A stretch of 64,000 bases of DNA from Nitratireductor mangrovi (GTDB lineage Bacteria; Pseudomonadota; Alphaproteobacteria; Rhizobiales; Rhizobiaceae), in NCBI RefSeq assembly GCF_007922615.2, contig NZ_CP042301.2, forward strand, positions 2,356,001 to 2,420,000. The letters run 5' to 3'. The notes beneath the pieces are model-generated. The model was given only the letters and a program-made list of their open reading frames with translations. It did not search any database and was not told the DNA's origin. Numbering within the stretch: position 1 is the stretch's first letter; every line of letters starts with the position of its first letter. Position numbers and translations under genes: made by a program. Shown piece after piece: positions 50,815 to 59,127 of the stretch.

Positions 50815-51690
50815 TCAGAAGACCGGCTCCACATCCCTGAACGCGGCGCGGATCGCCTCCACCATGCCGTCAGTCACCGCGCTTTTCGACTTCGGATTGC
50901 GGTGCAGCACCACCCGCGACGTATCGATGTCGCCGAAGCCCTCCATGGCCCCGAGTTCACGGCATCCTTCGGGGATGTTGGAACGCGAGATCGGTGCGAT
51001 CGCCAGGCCGGACGCCACCGCCAGCTTGAGCCCGCCGCTGGTGTCGCTCCGATAAGCGATGCGATACTCCAGCCGGCGCTGCTCGATCGATTTCATCGCG
51101 AAATCCGTGCACCAGCCCGACCGGTCGTAAAGCGCGATCGGCAGCGGGCTTTCCAGGTGCTGATTGTGATCGTCGGACGTCACCCAGACTGTCGGGTCGA
51201 TCCTGAGCGTTTCGCCGCTCGACACGTCTTCCCACTCGAAAACAACGGCGAGATCGAGCTGGTTGGCATCGAGCGCAGCAAGATTGCGGGCCGAGGGGCC
51301 GTAATGCGCGGTGATGTCGACCCGCGGATGAGCACGTGCAAAGCTACCCAGCGCCTGCGACAGCACCGTATAGCCATACTCCTCCGGGATGCCGATCCGC
51401 ACCCGCCCCGACAGGGGCGGCGCCCGGAACGACGCCTCGGTCTCTTCCATCAGCGAAACGATGCGGCGTGAGTTGCCGAGCAGCAGTTCACCCTTGCGCG
51501 TCAGTTCCACGCCGCGCGAGCCGCGCTCGAAGAGTTGTTCGCCGACGATCTCCTCCAGTCGCTTGATCTGCATGCTGACCGCAGACTGCGTGCGCCCGAC
51601 CGAATCCGCCGCGCGCGTGAAGTTGCCGCTGTCGGCCACGGCGACAAATGTTCTCAGCAGGTCGCTGTCGAGCTGCACGATCGACCCCAT
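50815..51690 (-). CDS. LysR-family transcriptional regulator (divergent from the DUF1127-like gene)
   Basis: 291 residues from the ATG at 51690; a TTG one codon earlier is not needed. HTH: LLRTFVAVADSGNFTRAADSVGRTQSAVS (shown in part), with R-T-Q-S-A-V-S-M-Q as the recognition helix, and RLEEIVGEQLFERGSRGVEL. The C-terminal ligand domain spans about residues 90-290 (GRVRIGIPEEYGYTVLSQAL onward). Ribosome site not clear. The 96-bp gap to the small DUF1127-like gene contains TGATGACAGGCATCA, a palindrome suitable for a LysR dimer. It is also next to the chr operon but transcribed toward it, so it could be read by either; target not known. Confidence 0.85.
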   Translation of the reverse strand: MGSIVQLDSDLLRTFVAVADSGNFTRAADSVGRTQSAVSMQIKRLEEIVGEQLFERGSRGVELTRKGELLLGNSRRIVSLMEETEASFRAPPLSGRVRIGIPEEYGYTVLSQALGSFARAHPRVDITAHYGPSARNLAALDANQLDLAVVFEWEDVSSGETLRIDPTVWVTSDDHNQHLESPLPIALYDRSGWCTDFAMKSIEQRRLEYRIAYRSDTSGGLKLAVASGLAIAPISRSNIPEGCRELGAMEGFGDIDTSRVVLHRNPKSKSAVTDGMVEAIRAAFRDVEPVF

Positions 51691-51699
51691 CAAAAACCC

Positions 51700-51714
51700 T
51701 GATGACAGGCATCA
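51700..51714. promoter_or_regulatory. palindrome between the LysR and DUF1127-like genes
   Basis: TGATGACAGGCATCA at 51700-51714: the halves TGATG and CATCA are perfect inverted copies around ACAGG. It lies 10 bp from the LysR start and 72 bp before the DUF1127-like gene, the usual place for a LysR operator controlling itself and a divergent target. Confidence 0.45.
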
Positions 51715-51786
51715 TTGCAATTCGTTTGAAACATGTCAAAGCGCGTCCTATCTCCGCCTCCAACGAGCATTTTCGAGGTGGCTAAG

Positions 51787-52011
51787 ATGGCTATCGCACT
51801 GGACTTTCAATCATCGGCCGGCTGGTTCGCGCAAAAGCGCGAGCGGACTGACCGCGCACGCCGGACTCTCGACGCGGCGACCCGCGCCGTGCTTGCCAAA
51901 CACGACGATCGTCTGCTGCGCGACGTCGGCCTCGACCGCGAAGCACTGCTGGGCGTCGAGGCGTCTGCGCAGCACACGATCGCGTTGCAGCGCCGCATCT
52001 GGTCGCTCTGA
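51787..52011 (+). CDS. DUF1127-like small protein
   Basis: 74 residues from the ATG at 51787, with GAGG about 10 bp upstream. The arginine-rich middle (QKRERTDRARRTLDAATRAV) and DDRLLRDVGLDREALLGVEA near the end correspond to the DUF1127 motif (L-x-D-x-x-L-x-D-[IV]-G-[LI]-x-R). DUF1127 proteins are short, basic and highly expressed; some affect phosphate uptake or RNA turnover in alphaproteobacteria. The region with L-x-R-D-V-G-L is intact, but the N-terminal part is longer than usual. It is divergent from a LysR gene and ends in a strong terminator at 52076. Confidence 0.75.
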   Translation: MAIALDFQSSAGWFAQKRERTDRARRTLDAATRAVLAKHDDRLLRDVGLDREALLGVEASAQHTIALQRRIWSL

Positions 52012-52075
52012 ACGGAATTCCCGTGTCAGCGGTAAGCCCGCGGATACGGGAATGGAGATTGCACTCTCCTCACTC

Positions 52076-52107
52076 CCCCGCCGGCTTTCGGGCTGGCGGG
52101 GTTTTTT
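52076..52107 (+). terminator. rho-independent terminator after the DUF1127-like gene
   Basis: CCCCGCCGGC, loop, GGCTGGCGGGG followed by six T's (52102-52107). A GC-rich stem and T tract at the end of the small gene; it lies before the convergent cupin gene and may also help stop that transcript weakly. Confidence 0.85.
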
Positions 52108-52116
52108 CTTGCGTCG

Positions 52117-52512
52117 TCAGCCGCGATAGTCCTCGTCGGACACCGGCTCCATCCACTCCACCGCCTTGCCGTCGAGCGCTTCCTGCATGGCGATATGCGT
52201 CATCCCGGTCTCCGGCCCGGCGCCATGCCAGTGCTTTTCGCCGGGCGGGATCCAGAGCGTGTCGCCCGGCCTGAGCTCGATCACCGCGCCGCCCTCGTTT
52301 TGCGCTCGCCCGAGCCCCGCGACGACGTGAAGCGTCTGGCCGAGCGGGTGCGTGTGCCAGTTGGTGCGGGCGCCCGGTTCGAAATGCACCGTGATGGCGC
52401 GCAGGCGGGCCGGTGCCTCGGTCTCCACGATCGGGTCTTGCCACACCGTGCCCGTGAACCAGTCGGACGGCGCCCGCCGGGTTGGCCGCGAGCCGCTTGG
52501 AAAATGTTTCAT
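52117..52512 (-). CDS. cupin-domain protein
   Basis: 131 residues from the ATG at 52512, with AGGAGGAA 5 bp upstream. A single small cupin barrel: TVHFEPGARTNWHTHPLGQT carries motif 1 with histidines at the metal positions (W-H-T-H-P) and a G-x-H-like pattern, and RPGDTLWIPPGEKHWHGAGP motif 2 with the last histidine (P-x-G-x-x-H-x-H). It is of the carboxymuconolactone-decarboxylase-like cupin type; many members are stress-linked small enzymes with unknown substrate. It begins VWQDPIVETEAPARL, also seen in these cupins. Convergent with the terminator of the DUF1127-like gene. The frame to 52764 is not needed. Confidence 0.85.
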   Translation of the reverse strand: MKHFPSGSRPTRRAPSDWFTGTVWQDPIVETEAPARLRAITVHFEPGARTNWHTHPLGQTLHVVAGLGRAQNEGGAVIELRPGDTLWIPPGEKHWHGAGPETGMTHIAMQEALDGKAVEWMEPVSDEDYRG

Positions 52513-52678
52513 GAAGTTCCTCCTGTCCGCACGATTGGGCCCGCAACAGAGGTCCTCGTCAAGCCGGGTCAAGTGGCAGCATCTGTCATCTGTGGCTTTG
52601 GCCGGCGCCTCGGTGAGCTTGTGAGGACCAAGCGCCATCGCTAAGCGTCGTACCGTCGACGACCCCGGAGGAAAGGCC

Positions 52679-52969
52679 TTGTTTGGACTGATCGGCAGGA
52701 TGCGGGCGAGCCCCGGCAAGCGCGATGAACTCGTGGCGCTGCTCCTCGATGGCACCGAGGCCATGCCGGGCTGCCTCAGCTATGTGGTTGCCCGTGATCC
52801 GGTGGACGCCGACACGATCTGGATCACCGAGGTCTGGACCGACGAGCAAAGCCACAAGGCCTCGCTCGACCTGCCACGGGTACAGGCGACGATTGCAAAG
52901 GCGCGACCGATCATCGCCGGTTTCGACAGCCAGACGCGTACCGAACCGGTCGGCGGCGTCGGCCTGTAG
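52679..52969 (+). CDS. antibiotic biosynthesis monooxygenase (ABM) domain protein
   Basis: 96 residues from a TTG at 52679 with GGAGGA 6 bp upstream. It is a typical ABM/quinol monooxygenase-like ferredoxin fold: LIGRMRASPGKRDELVALLL, CLSYVVARDPVDADTIWITE (strand with C-L-S-Y-V) and VWTDEQSHKASLDLPRVQAT. Such proteins, e.g. YgiN, oxidise quinols or act as small-molecule monooxygenases; others only bind. The C-terminal residues FDSQTRTEPVGGVGL are family-like. Cytoplasmic. Upstream of it a 55-bp gap holds the promoter region. Confidence 0.85.
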   Translation: MFGLIGRMRASPGKRDELVALLLDGTEAMPGCLSYVVARDPVDADTIWITEVWTDEQSHKASLDLPRVQATIAKARPIIAGFDSQTRTEPVGGVGL

Positions 52970-52997
52970 CGGACCGACCATGCCCGCTGCATGTCGC

Positions 52998-53026
52998 TTG
53001 CGTTTTGCACGGCATTCGCCTATAGC
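52998..53026 (+). promoter_or_regulatory. promoter of rplY
   Basis: TTGCGT (52998-53003) and TATAGC (53021-53026) with a 17-bp spacer, about 120 bp before the rplY start codon, followed by a leader of about 115 bases with a GC-rich stem (53070-53110). The fit is good for a housekeeping promoter of a ribosomal gene. Confidence 0.55.
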
Positions 53027-53148
53027 ACCGCCACCCGCGTAGACACCCTTGGAGGCACCGCGGATGAGGGCCGCCCACCGGCGGCTTTCGACGTTTTCGG
53101 GCCCGGCTTGGCCACCCGCGAACGCTCCAAAACTTGAAAGGAAAAGCC

Positions 53149-53823
53149 ATGAGCCACGAGAGCTACGAGCTCAAGGCCGAGGCGCGCGAACGGGTCGGTA
53201 AGGGGTCCGCCCGGGACATTCGCCGCAACGGCAAGGTGCCCGCCGTCATTTACGGCGACAAGCAGCCCCCGCTTCCGATCGTCCTGCCCTACAAGGAGGT
53301 GCATCTGAGGATCAACGCCGGCGGTTTCATGACCACGATCGCCACGATCGACGTCGACGGCAAGAAGATCCAGGTGCTGCCCAAGGATTACCAGCTCGAT
53401 CCGGTCCGCGACTTCACGATGCATGTCGATTTCCTGCGCATCGGCAAGGACACGATCGTGACCGTCAACATCCCGGTGCATTTCGAGAACGAGGACGACG
53501 CGCCCGGCATCCGTCGCGGCGGCGTGCTCAACATCGTGCGCCACGAGATCGAGTTTACCTGCCCCGCGAACGCCATCCCCGAGGCGATCACCGTCAACCT
53601 GACCGGCCTCGACATCGGCGATTCTGTGCACATCTCGGCCGTCGAGCTGCCGGAAGGCGTGAAGCCGACCATCACCGACCGCGACTTCACCATCGCCACC
53701 ATCGCGGCTCCCGCCGGCCTCAAGTCCGAGGAAGACGAAGGTGCTCCGGAGGCTCCGGAAACCGAACTCGTCGGCGAGGAGGATGCCGAGGGCGAGGGCG
53801 AAGCCGAGAACGGGGAAGAATAG
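53149..53823 (+). CDS. rplY: 50S ribosomal protein L25/general stress protein Ctc
   Basis: 224 residues from the ATG at 53149 with AAAGGA 6 bp upstream. The N-terminal ~95 residues are the 5S rRNA-binding L25 domain: [40 protein letters not shown]. The C-terminal TL5/Ctc domain (about residues 96-190) follows: [60 protein letters not shown]. The acidic tail ([15 protein letters not shown]) is typical of alphaproteobacteria. It is the first gene of rplY-pth-ychF, a common arrangement. The promoter at 52998 is plausible. Confidence 0.95.
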   Translation: MSHESYELKAEARERVGKGSARDIRRNGKVPAVIYGDKQPPLPIVLPYKEVHLRINAGGFMTTIATIDVDGKKIQVLPKDYQLDPVRDFTMHVDFLRIGKDTIVTVNIPVHFENEDDAPGIRRGGVLNIVRHEIEFTCPANAIPEAITVNLTGLDIGDSVHISAVELPEGVKPTITDRDFTIATIAAPAGLKSEEDEGAPEAPETELVGEEDAEGEGEAENGEE

Positions 53824-53850
53824 GCCCGGTTCGCCGGGAGCGTACGCGCT

Positions 53851-54588
53851 GTGCTCATTTTTGCCGGTCTCGGCAATCCCGGTCCCAGATATGCGAACAA
53901 CCGGCACAATGTCGGTTTCATGGCGGCGGAGGCCATTCACCGCCGCCATTCCTTTTCACCCTGGTCGAACAAGTTCAAGGCCGAGGTCGCCGAAGGCCGT
54001 CTCGGCGGCGAAAAGGTGCTGCTCGTCAAGCCGCAGGGTTTCATGAACCTCTCCGGGCAGGCGATCGGCGAGGCGCTGCGTTTCTATAAGCTCGCCCCGG
54101 CCGACCTGACGGTCTTTTATGACGAGCTCGACCTCGTCGCCGGCAAGGTGCGGGTCAAGACTGGCGGCGGCGCCGGCGGACACAACGGCATCCGCTCCAT
54201 CGACGCCCATTGCGGCAAGGACTACCGCCGCGTGCGCATCGGCATCGGCCATCCGGGCGACAAGGCGCTGGTCCACAACCATGTCCTGGGCGATTTCGCC
54301 AAGGCCGACCAGGCCTGGCTCGAACCGCTGCTCGAAGCCATCGCCGACAATGCCGACAGGCTGGCGACCGGCGACGACAACGGCTTCATGAACAAGCTCG
54401 CACTCGCCGTGCCCGGCGCTGGCCTGAGACCGGCAGGAGCGAAGAAGGCGGACATGGACGTCCCGGCAGCCAAACCCGCCAAGGGACGCAGCCATATTCG
54501 TCAGGCGCGGCCGCAAAAGCCGTCCGTCTCCGTTCCCGAAACCGGGCCGATGGCGGCTATGCTGAAAAAGCTGTTCGGCAGCGACTGA
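53851..54588 (+). CDS. pth: peptidyl-tRNA hydrolase
   Basis: 245 residues from a GTG at 53851. The enzyme releases stuck peptidyl groups from tRNA. Signatures: [20 protein letters not shown] (active-site histidine in N-R-H-N-V-G), [20 protein letters not shown] (asparagine in F-M-N), [20 protein letters not shown] (catalytic aspartate region), [20 protein letters not shown]. The last ~60 residues (after [11 protein letters not shown]) form a basic, disordered extension, longer than the E. coli enzyme, as in other Rhizobiales. It follows rplY by 27 bp. Confidence 0.95.
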   Translation: MLIFAGLGNPGPRYANNRHNVGFMAAEAIHRRHSFSPWSNKFKAEVAEGRLGGEKVLLVKPQGFMNLSGQAIGEALRFYKLAPADLTVFYDELDLVAGKVRVKTGGGAGGHNGIRSIDAHCGKDYRRVRIGIGHPGDKALVHNHVLGDFAKADQAWLEPLLEAIADNADRLATGDDNGFMNKLALAVPGAGLRPAGAKKADMDVPAAKPAKGRSHIRQARPQKPSVSVPETGPMAAMLKKLFGSD

Positions 54589-54664
54589 CCGCCGCGCGCC
54601 TTGACCTTCCCGGCCTCATTGACCATAGGCCTCCACACGACGTTTCCCGACAGGACCAATCACC

Positions 54665-55768
54665 ATGGGTTTCAAATGCGGCATCGTCGGCCTGCCCAAT
54701 GTCGGCAAGTCGACGCTCTTCAACGCGCTGACCAGGACGGCCGCAGCGCAGGCGGCCAACTATCCCTTCTGTACCATCGAGCCCAACACCGGTGAGGTGG
54801 CCGTCCCCGACAAGCGCCTCGCCGCCATCGCCCGGATCGCCAAGTCGAAGGAGATCATCCCGACCCGCATCTCCTTCGTCGACATCGCCGGCCTCGTACG
54901 TGGCGCCTCGAAGGGCGAAGGTCTCGGCAACCAGTTCCTCGCAAACATCCGCGAGGTCGACGCCATCGTGCATGTGCTGCGTTGCTTCGAGGATGACGAC
55001 ATCACCCATGTCGAAGGCCGCATCGATCCCGTCGCCGATGCGGAGACGGTCGAGACCGAACTGATGCTGGCCGACCTCGAAAGCCTGGAGCGGCGCACCG
55101 AACAGACCCGCAAGCGCGCCACCGGAAAGGACAAGGAAGCCATCACCGTTCTGCCGATGATGGAAAAGGCGCTCGCCCTGCTGCAGGACGGCAAGCCGGT
55201 GCGCCTGCTCTTGCCCGGCATCGCCATCGAGGATCTGAGGCTTCTGCAGGGGCTGAACCTTCTCACCTCCAAGCCGGTGCTTTACGTCTGCAATGTCGCC
55301 GAAGGCGATGCCGCGGCCGGCAACGCGGTTAGTGCTGCGGTAGAGAAGATGGCCGCCGCCCAGGGCGCCCGCGCCGTCGTCATCTCGGCCGCCATCGAGG
55401 CCGAGGTCGCGCAACTTCCCGACGCCGAGGCGGCGGAATATCTGGAAGCGATGGGGCTGGAGGAAGCCGGTCTCGACCGCTTGATCCGTGAGGGTTACGC
55501 CCTGCTCGACCTGATCACCTTCTTCACCGCCGGACCAAAGGAGACGCGCGCCTGGACCGTGGCGCGCGGCGCCAAGGCCCCGCGCGCGGCCGGCGTCATC
55601 CATACCGACTTCGAACGCGGCTTCATCCGCGCCCAGACGATTGCCTACCCGGACTATGTCGCGCTCGGTGGCGAGGTCGCGGCCAAGGAAGCAGGCAAGG
55701 CGCGCGACGAAGGCAAGGAATATGTCGTTCAGGACGGCGACGTGATGCTGTTCAAGTTCAACACCTGA
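54665..55768 (+). CDS. ychF: redox-regulated ATPase YchF
   Basis: 367 residues. An Obg-family P-loop NTPase: G1 VGLPNVGKSTLFNALTRTA, PFCTIEPNTGEVAVPDKRL, G3 DIAGLVRGASKGEGLGNQFL, then a coiled helical segment (LEKRTEQ-like), and the NxxE-type G4 region NLLTSKPVLYVCNVAEGDA; the C-terminal TGS domain covers about residues 280-364 (LLDLITFFTAGPKETRAWTV, VIHTDFERGFIRAQTIAYPD, QDGDVMLFKFNT). YchF hydrolyses ATP more than GTP and interacts with ribosomes in stress. It is 76 bp behind pth, so probably the third gene of the transcript. Length and motif order match the family. Confidence 0.96.
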   Translation: MGFKCGIVGLPNVGKSTLFNALTRTAAAQAANYPFCTIEPNTGEVAVPDKRLAAIARIAKSKEIIPTRISFVDIAGLVRGASKGEGLGNQFLANIREVDAIVHVLRCFEDDDITHVEGRIDPVADAETVETELMLADLESLERRTEQTRKRATGKDKEAITVLPMMEKALALLQDGKPVRLLLPGIAIEDLRLLQGLNLLTSKPVLYVCNVAEGDAAAGNAVSAAVEKMAAAQGARAVVISAAIEAEVAQLPDAEAAEYLEAMGLEEAGLDRLIREGYALLDLITFFTAGPKETRAWTVARGAKAPRAAGVIHTDFERGFIRAQTIAYPDYVALGGEVAAKEAGKARDEGKEYVVQDGDVMLFKFNT

Positions 55769-55870
55769 CATTCCTTGATCTTCCAGCCTCGCCAAAAGGA
55801 CGCCCGTTAACCATACCGAAACGAGTTTGGCGGCATATGCTGGCGGAACCGCAATTGGGGTTCCGCCAAG

Positions 55871-56434
55871 ATGAGCGATGTCGTCGTTCCCGCACTCGAC
55901 CCTGACGAGTCGAATTACGCGCACTGCCAGGTCGTTGACGTGTTGCCGATCCGGGCCGAGCGTTTCTTCGACTGGTATATCGACGAGCCGATCGAGAACT
56001 TCATGCTCGGCACACCCTTCGTGTCGCCGGTTCTCGGGTGCGAACCCCTTCCCGGCGATCCCTACGGCGTGCCGGGGTCGGAGCGGCTGATCAAGTTCAA
56101 GGACGGGACCGTTGCGCGCGAGCGCATTCTCAGCACCGACTTTCCGAACTCCTACTTCTACATGCCCTATGCCTACGACAATCCGATCCGGCTGTTTTCG
56201 GATCACGCCAAGGGCCGCATGACGGCTTTGCCGGAAGGCGACAATGCCCGCATCGTCTGGGATTATGCCTTCCATGCCCGCAACAGGCTGGCGCTCAATG
56301 TCGTCAAGCTGTTCGTTGCGCTCGACTGGAAACGCAACATGGCCAACGGGCTCAAGGTCATCAAGGCACACCTGGCTGAGCACGGCCCTGAAAAGCGCAT
56401 CCACGAGGTCGGCGGCGCGCTGAAGGTCGCCTGA
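55871..56434 (+). CDS. SRPBCC (START-like) family protein
   Basis: 187 residues with an SRPBCC fold pattern: VVDVLPIRAERFFDWYIDEP (first strand and helix), GVPGSERLIKFKDGTVARER, YAYDNPIRLFSDHAKGRMTA, IVWDYAFHARNRLALNVVKL and FVALDWKRNMANGLKVIKAH, the long C-terminal helix. The order strand-helix-strands-helix and the F-x-D-W/Y start are like polyketide cyclase/START-like proteins. No ligand can be inferred. Cytoplasmic. The gene is isolated behind ychF (103 bp) and convergent with a methyltransferase. Confidence 0.8.
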   Translation: MSDVVVPALDPDESNYAHCQVVDVLPIRAERFFDWYIDEPIENFMLGTPFVSPVLGCEPLPGDPYGVPGSERLIKFKDGTVARERILSTDFPNSYFYMPYAYDNPIRLFSDHAKGRMTALPEGDNARIVWDYAFHARNRLALNVVKLFVALDWKRNMANGLKVIKAHLAEHGPEKRIHEVGGALKVA

Positions 56435-56494
56435 GCCCGAACACACAGGTCATTCCGTGCCGATCGGCTTCCGTCACCCCAGGCGCGTCGTTCC

Positions 56495-57220
56495 TTACGC
56501 GGCGCGGGCTTTGGGCGCGTCTTGTGCCGCGGGCTTTCCCGCCGCCGGCTCGAACAGGAAGAAGGTCGAGCGGAAGCCAACCTGCAGGTAAAGCAGGCTG
56601 GTCAGCGCCAAACCAAGCGATTTCCTCGGCATGCGCCGCTCCTCCTTGAGGACCATGCCATGGGACGCGGCGAGCTTCAGCAGGCTACCACGGAACCATG
56701 CCGGGTATTGGACCAGCAGGCGTCCGCCAGGTGCGAGATGATCGTGGATGGCGTCGAAGAGCAGCGGCAGGTAACGCACCGAGGTCGCATACTGGTTTTC
56801 GGCATCGGCGAAATCGGCCGCGATATAGGGCGGATTCGCAATGACCAGGTCGAACTCTCCATCGATCTTGTCGAACATGTCACTGTGCAGGAAGTCGATG
56901 TTCCGCACCTCGTGCCGCCGGCAGTTTTCCTCTGCGTTGCGCAGCGCCGTCTCGCTGATGTCGGTGGCCAGAACATGCCCCGCCTTGTCGGCGCAGAAGA
57001 TGGCGCCGACCCCTATACCGCAGCCGAGATCGAGCACCCGGTCTCCTTCGCGGCAGTAGGCGGCGCAGGCATGCTCGTTTTCCAGTGGCCTGTAGACGCC
57101 GGGGAACACCGCGAACTGTCTGCCTTCGATTGTTGTGGTGGGCCAGACGCTGTTGAGCCTCCTGACATACCAGTACCAGAGCGCCATGATCCCGCGCTTG
57201 CTTGCCTCGTAGACGCCCAT
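56495..57220 (-). CDS. SAM-dependent methyltransferase with NPPY motif
   Basis: 241 residues from the ATG at 57220 with AGGAG 9 bp upstream; a GTG at 57226 is nearer the site and less likely. SAM motif I is VLDLGCGIGVGAIFCADKAG (about residue 60), motif II HVLATDISETALRNAEENCR and motif IV DLVIANPPYIAADFADAENQ with N-P-P-Y, typical for enzymes methylating amide or planar nitrogen (PrmC, N6-adenine). The N-terminus has aromatic segments (RGIMALWYWYVRRLNSVWP). The end LLYLQVGFRSTFFLFEPAAG might touch the membrane. Substrate unknown; a PrmC-like role is not supported by length. Divergent from the membrane hydrolase-like gene. Confidence 0.82.
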   Translation of the reverse strand: MGVYEASKRGIMALWYWYVRRLNSVWPTTTIEGRQFAVFPGVYRPLENEHACAAYCREGDRVLDLGCGIGVGAIFCADKAGHVLATDISETALRNAEENCRRHEVRNIDFLHSDMFDKIDGEFDLVIANPPYIAADFADAENQYATSVRYLPLLFDAIHDHLAPGGRLLVQYPAWFRGSLLKLAASHGMVLKEERRMPRKSLGLALTSLLYLQVGFRSTFFLFEPAAGKPAAQDAPKARAA

Positions 57221-57410
57221 CGGCACCTGCTCCTGTCAACGATTTCCCATGATGCTATCAAGTCTATGTGAGGAAAGGTTTAACTAGCGCTGTCGCAAGG
57301 CGGCCACGGTAACGTGACATTTCCTACGCCGCCGCTCAGCCGGTTCGGTGCGCTTGTTTTTATGCGCCGAGGTGCTTTACCCCCGCTCGTGGCTCGGCCA
57401 CTTTGCATCC

Positions 57411-58067
57411 ATGAACTCGCAGACCCACGTGCTGATGGGTGCCGCCCTGTTCGGCAAGCCGATGCCGCGCCTGGCCTGGGCGGCGGCCGCCGGCAGCCTC
57501 GTGCCCGATCTGCCGATGTATGTCACCGTCGGGACACTGAGGATTGCCGGCTTCCCCCTTTCCGAGATCTTCCGCCGCATCTACTGGCAGGACTGGTGGC
57601 AGATCGCCAACGCGGTCGGCCATAATTTCCTGCTCTGGAGCGGCTTGGCGCTGGCTTCCGGGTTGGCGCTTTCCGGCAGGACCCGCCGCGCCTGGCCCGC
57701 GGCCGCAGCCGAGCCCGGCGCCCGTCCGCTTACGGCAAAGACATCTCGCGAGGGTGCAGCCGCTCTCGTCTTCGCCTTTTCGGCCTCGGCGCTGCTTCAT
57801 TCGGCAATCGATTTCCTGTTCCATCGCGACGATGCCCACATGCATTTCTGGCCACTCAGCGACTGGCGGTTCCGTTCGCCGGTCTCCTACTGGGACGCCA
57901 ACCACTACGGCAACTGGTTCGGGCTTTTCGAGGCCGCGATCGGCATCCTGCTGGTGGTGATCCTGTTCCGGCGCTATCGGGCCCTGTGGGTACGTATCGC
58001 GCTGCTCGTCGCGCTCGCCCTCTACGTTGCCGTGCCGGCCTTCTTCTTCGTTACGCACCACGGATGA
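57411..58067 (+). CDS. membrane-associated protein of the metal-dependent hydrolase (YdjM/DUF457-like) type
   Basis: 218 residues from the ATG at 57411. The N-terminus MNSQTHVLMGAALFGKPMPR with T-H-x-x-x-G-A-A is the opening of the YdjM/YfhO-like membrane-bound hydrolase family (histidine as possible metal ligand), followed by AAAGSLVPDLPMYVTVGTLR with the conserved S-L-x-P-D-L. Further histidines follow in HNFLLWSGLALASGLALSG, LLHSAIDFLFHRDDAHMHF. About four membrane helices: residues 90-108, 132-150, 178-195, 200-216. Rhizobial copies are sometimes labelled cobalamin biosynthesis protein CobQ, without basis. A lipid hydrolase role is plausible. The ribosome site is weak. Confidence 0.75.
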   Translation: MNSQTHVLMGAALFGKPMPRLAWAAAAGSLVPDLPMYVTVGTLRIAGFPLSEIFRRIYWQDWWQIANAVGHNFLLWSGLALASGLALSGRTRRAWPAAAAEPGARPLTAKTSREGAAALVFAFSASALLHSAIDFLFHRDDAHMHFWPLSDWRFRSPVSYWDANHYGNWFGLFEAAIGILLVVILFRRYRALWVRIALLVALALYVAVPAFFFVTHHG

Positions 58068-58170
58068 TGTCTGCGGCACGCTCATGACTGGCCCATCGAT
58101 TGCCGCGCGAGGCGCTTGCGCCGCCCGCGCAAACCCGCCAAAGACTGTTCGCAATTGAACAGGTGAGCGC

Positions 58171-58638
58171 ATGACGGACAAAAAATGGGCCTTCGAGGAC
58201 TTCGAGGTCGGCGGCGCGATCGAGTTCGGCCCGCGGCTGGTCACGGCCGAGGAGATGATCGATTTCGCCAGCCGCTACGATCCGCAGCCGATGCATCTTG
58301 ATGAGGCGGCGGGCAAGGCCAGCATGCTTGGCGGGCTTTCCGCCGCCGGCCTGTTCACTGCGTCCCTGTTCATGCGCATGATGTGCGACGCCTATATCCT
58401 CGATTCGACCTCGCAGGGCGCGCCGGGCGTCGACTACGTCAATTTCCGCAAGCCTCTGCTGGCCGGCGACACCCTTACCGGGCGCTCCGTCATCCTCGAA
58501 AAGCGGATCTCGAAATCGCGTCCCGGGCTGGGCTTCGTCTCGGTACGGCACGAGTTGCGCAACCAGCGCGGCGAGGTGATCTGCGAAATGGCCAATACCG
58601 GCATGTTCCTGCTGCGCAACCCGGAGACGGCGGCATGA
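58171..58638 (+). CDS. MaoC-family dehydratase (pair member 1)
   Basis: 155 residues, a single hot-dog fold: KWAFEDFEVGGAIEFGPRLV and EEMIDFASRYDPQPMHLDEA (hydratase motif Y-D-x-x-x-x-H with D and H as catalytic pair), SMLGGLSAAGLFTASLFMRM (helix with G-L-x-x), GVDYVNFRKPLLAGDTLTGR. It is a (R)-enoyl-CoA hydratase-like protein; its partner at 58635 overlaps by ATGA, so the two probably form a heterodimer or the two halves of a double hot-dog. Substrate unknown; family roles include fatty acid oxidation and PHA monomer supply. Confidence 0.85.
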   Translation: MTDKKWAFEDFEVGGAIEFGPRLVTAEEMIDFASRYDPQPMHLDEAAGKASMLGGLSAAGLFTASLFMRMMCDAYILDSTSQGAPGVDYVNFRKPLLAGDTLTGRSVILEKRISKSRPGLGFVSVRHELRNQRGEVICEMANTGMFLLRNPETAA

Positions 58639-59102
58639 GCCTCGACGCAAAGCTTGGTATCGGCGAGACGGTCGATCTCGGGAGCCACACCTTTCAGGCC
58701 GGGGAGATCAAGGAGTTCGCCTCCAAATACGACCCGCAGCGATTTCACATCGACGAGGAAGCGGCCGCCAGAAGCGTCTTCGGCCGGCTTTGTGCTTCGG
58801 GATGGCACACCATATCGATGTGGATGAAGCACAACGCTGCCTCCTTCCCGGCAACCGTCGAGCGTTCCAGGCAATGGGGAACGCCGATCGAATTCGGTCC
58901 GGCGGCCGGCCTGCGCGACCTCAAATGGCTGAAGCCGGTCTATGTCGGCGACACCATCACCTTCACCCGTACCCCCCGCGCCCACCGCGCTCTGGCCACG
59001 CGGCCCGGTTGGCGCATGTTGACCACCGACAATGCGGCAATCAACCAGAACGGCGAAACGGTCATGACCTTCACCACCATGGTGCTGATGAAGGCGGAGT
59101 AA
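58635..59102 (+). CDS. MaoC-family dehydratase (pair member 2)
   Basis: 155 residues, exactly as long as the preceding gene, start overlapping its stop (ATGA). The hydratase motif is in KEFASKYDPQRFHIDEEAAA (Y-D-P-Q-x-x-H-I/L-D), followed by SVFGRLCASGWHTISMWMKH, EFGPAAGLRDLKWLKPVYVG and GDTITFTRTP. Both members keep the catalytic Asp/His, so both may be active. Pairs like this act as heterodimeric enoyl hydratases in actinobacteria and alphaproteobacteria (for example HtdXYZ-type), but function here is inferred. A GNAT gene follows 25 bp later. Confidence 0.85.
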   Translation: MSLDAKLGIGETVDLGSHTFQAGEIKEFASKYDPQRFHIDEEAAARSVFGRLCASGWHTISMWMKHNAASFPATVERSRQWGTPIEFGPAAGLRDLKWLKPVYVGDTITFTRTPRAHRALATRPGWRMLTTDNAAINQNGETVMTFTTMVLMKAE

Positions 59103-59127
59103 CGGCCAGGTCGGTTCCGGTCGCCAA

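Noticed and set aside
54557..56446. Long antisense frame over ychF and the SRPBCC gene
   Set aside because: Shadow of codon bias; it spans two well-supported genes and an intergenic gap and contains no domain.
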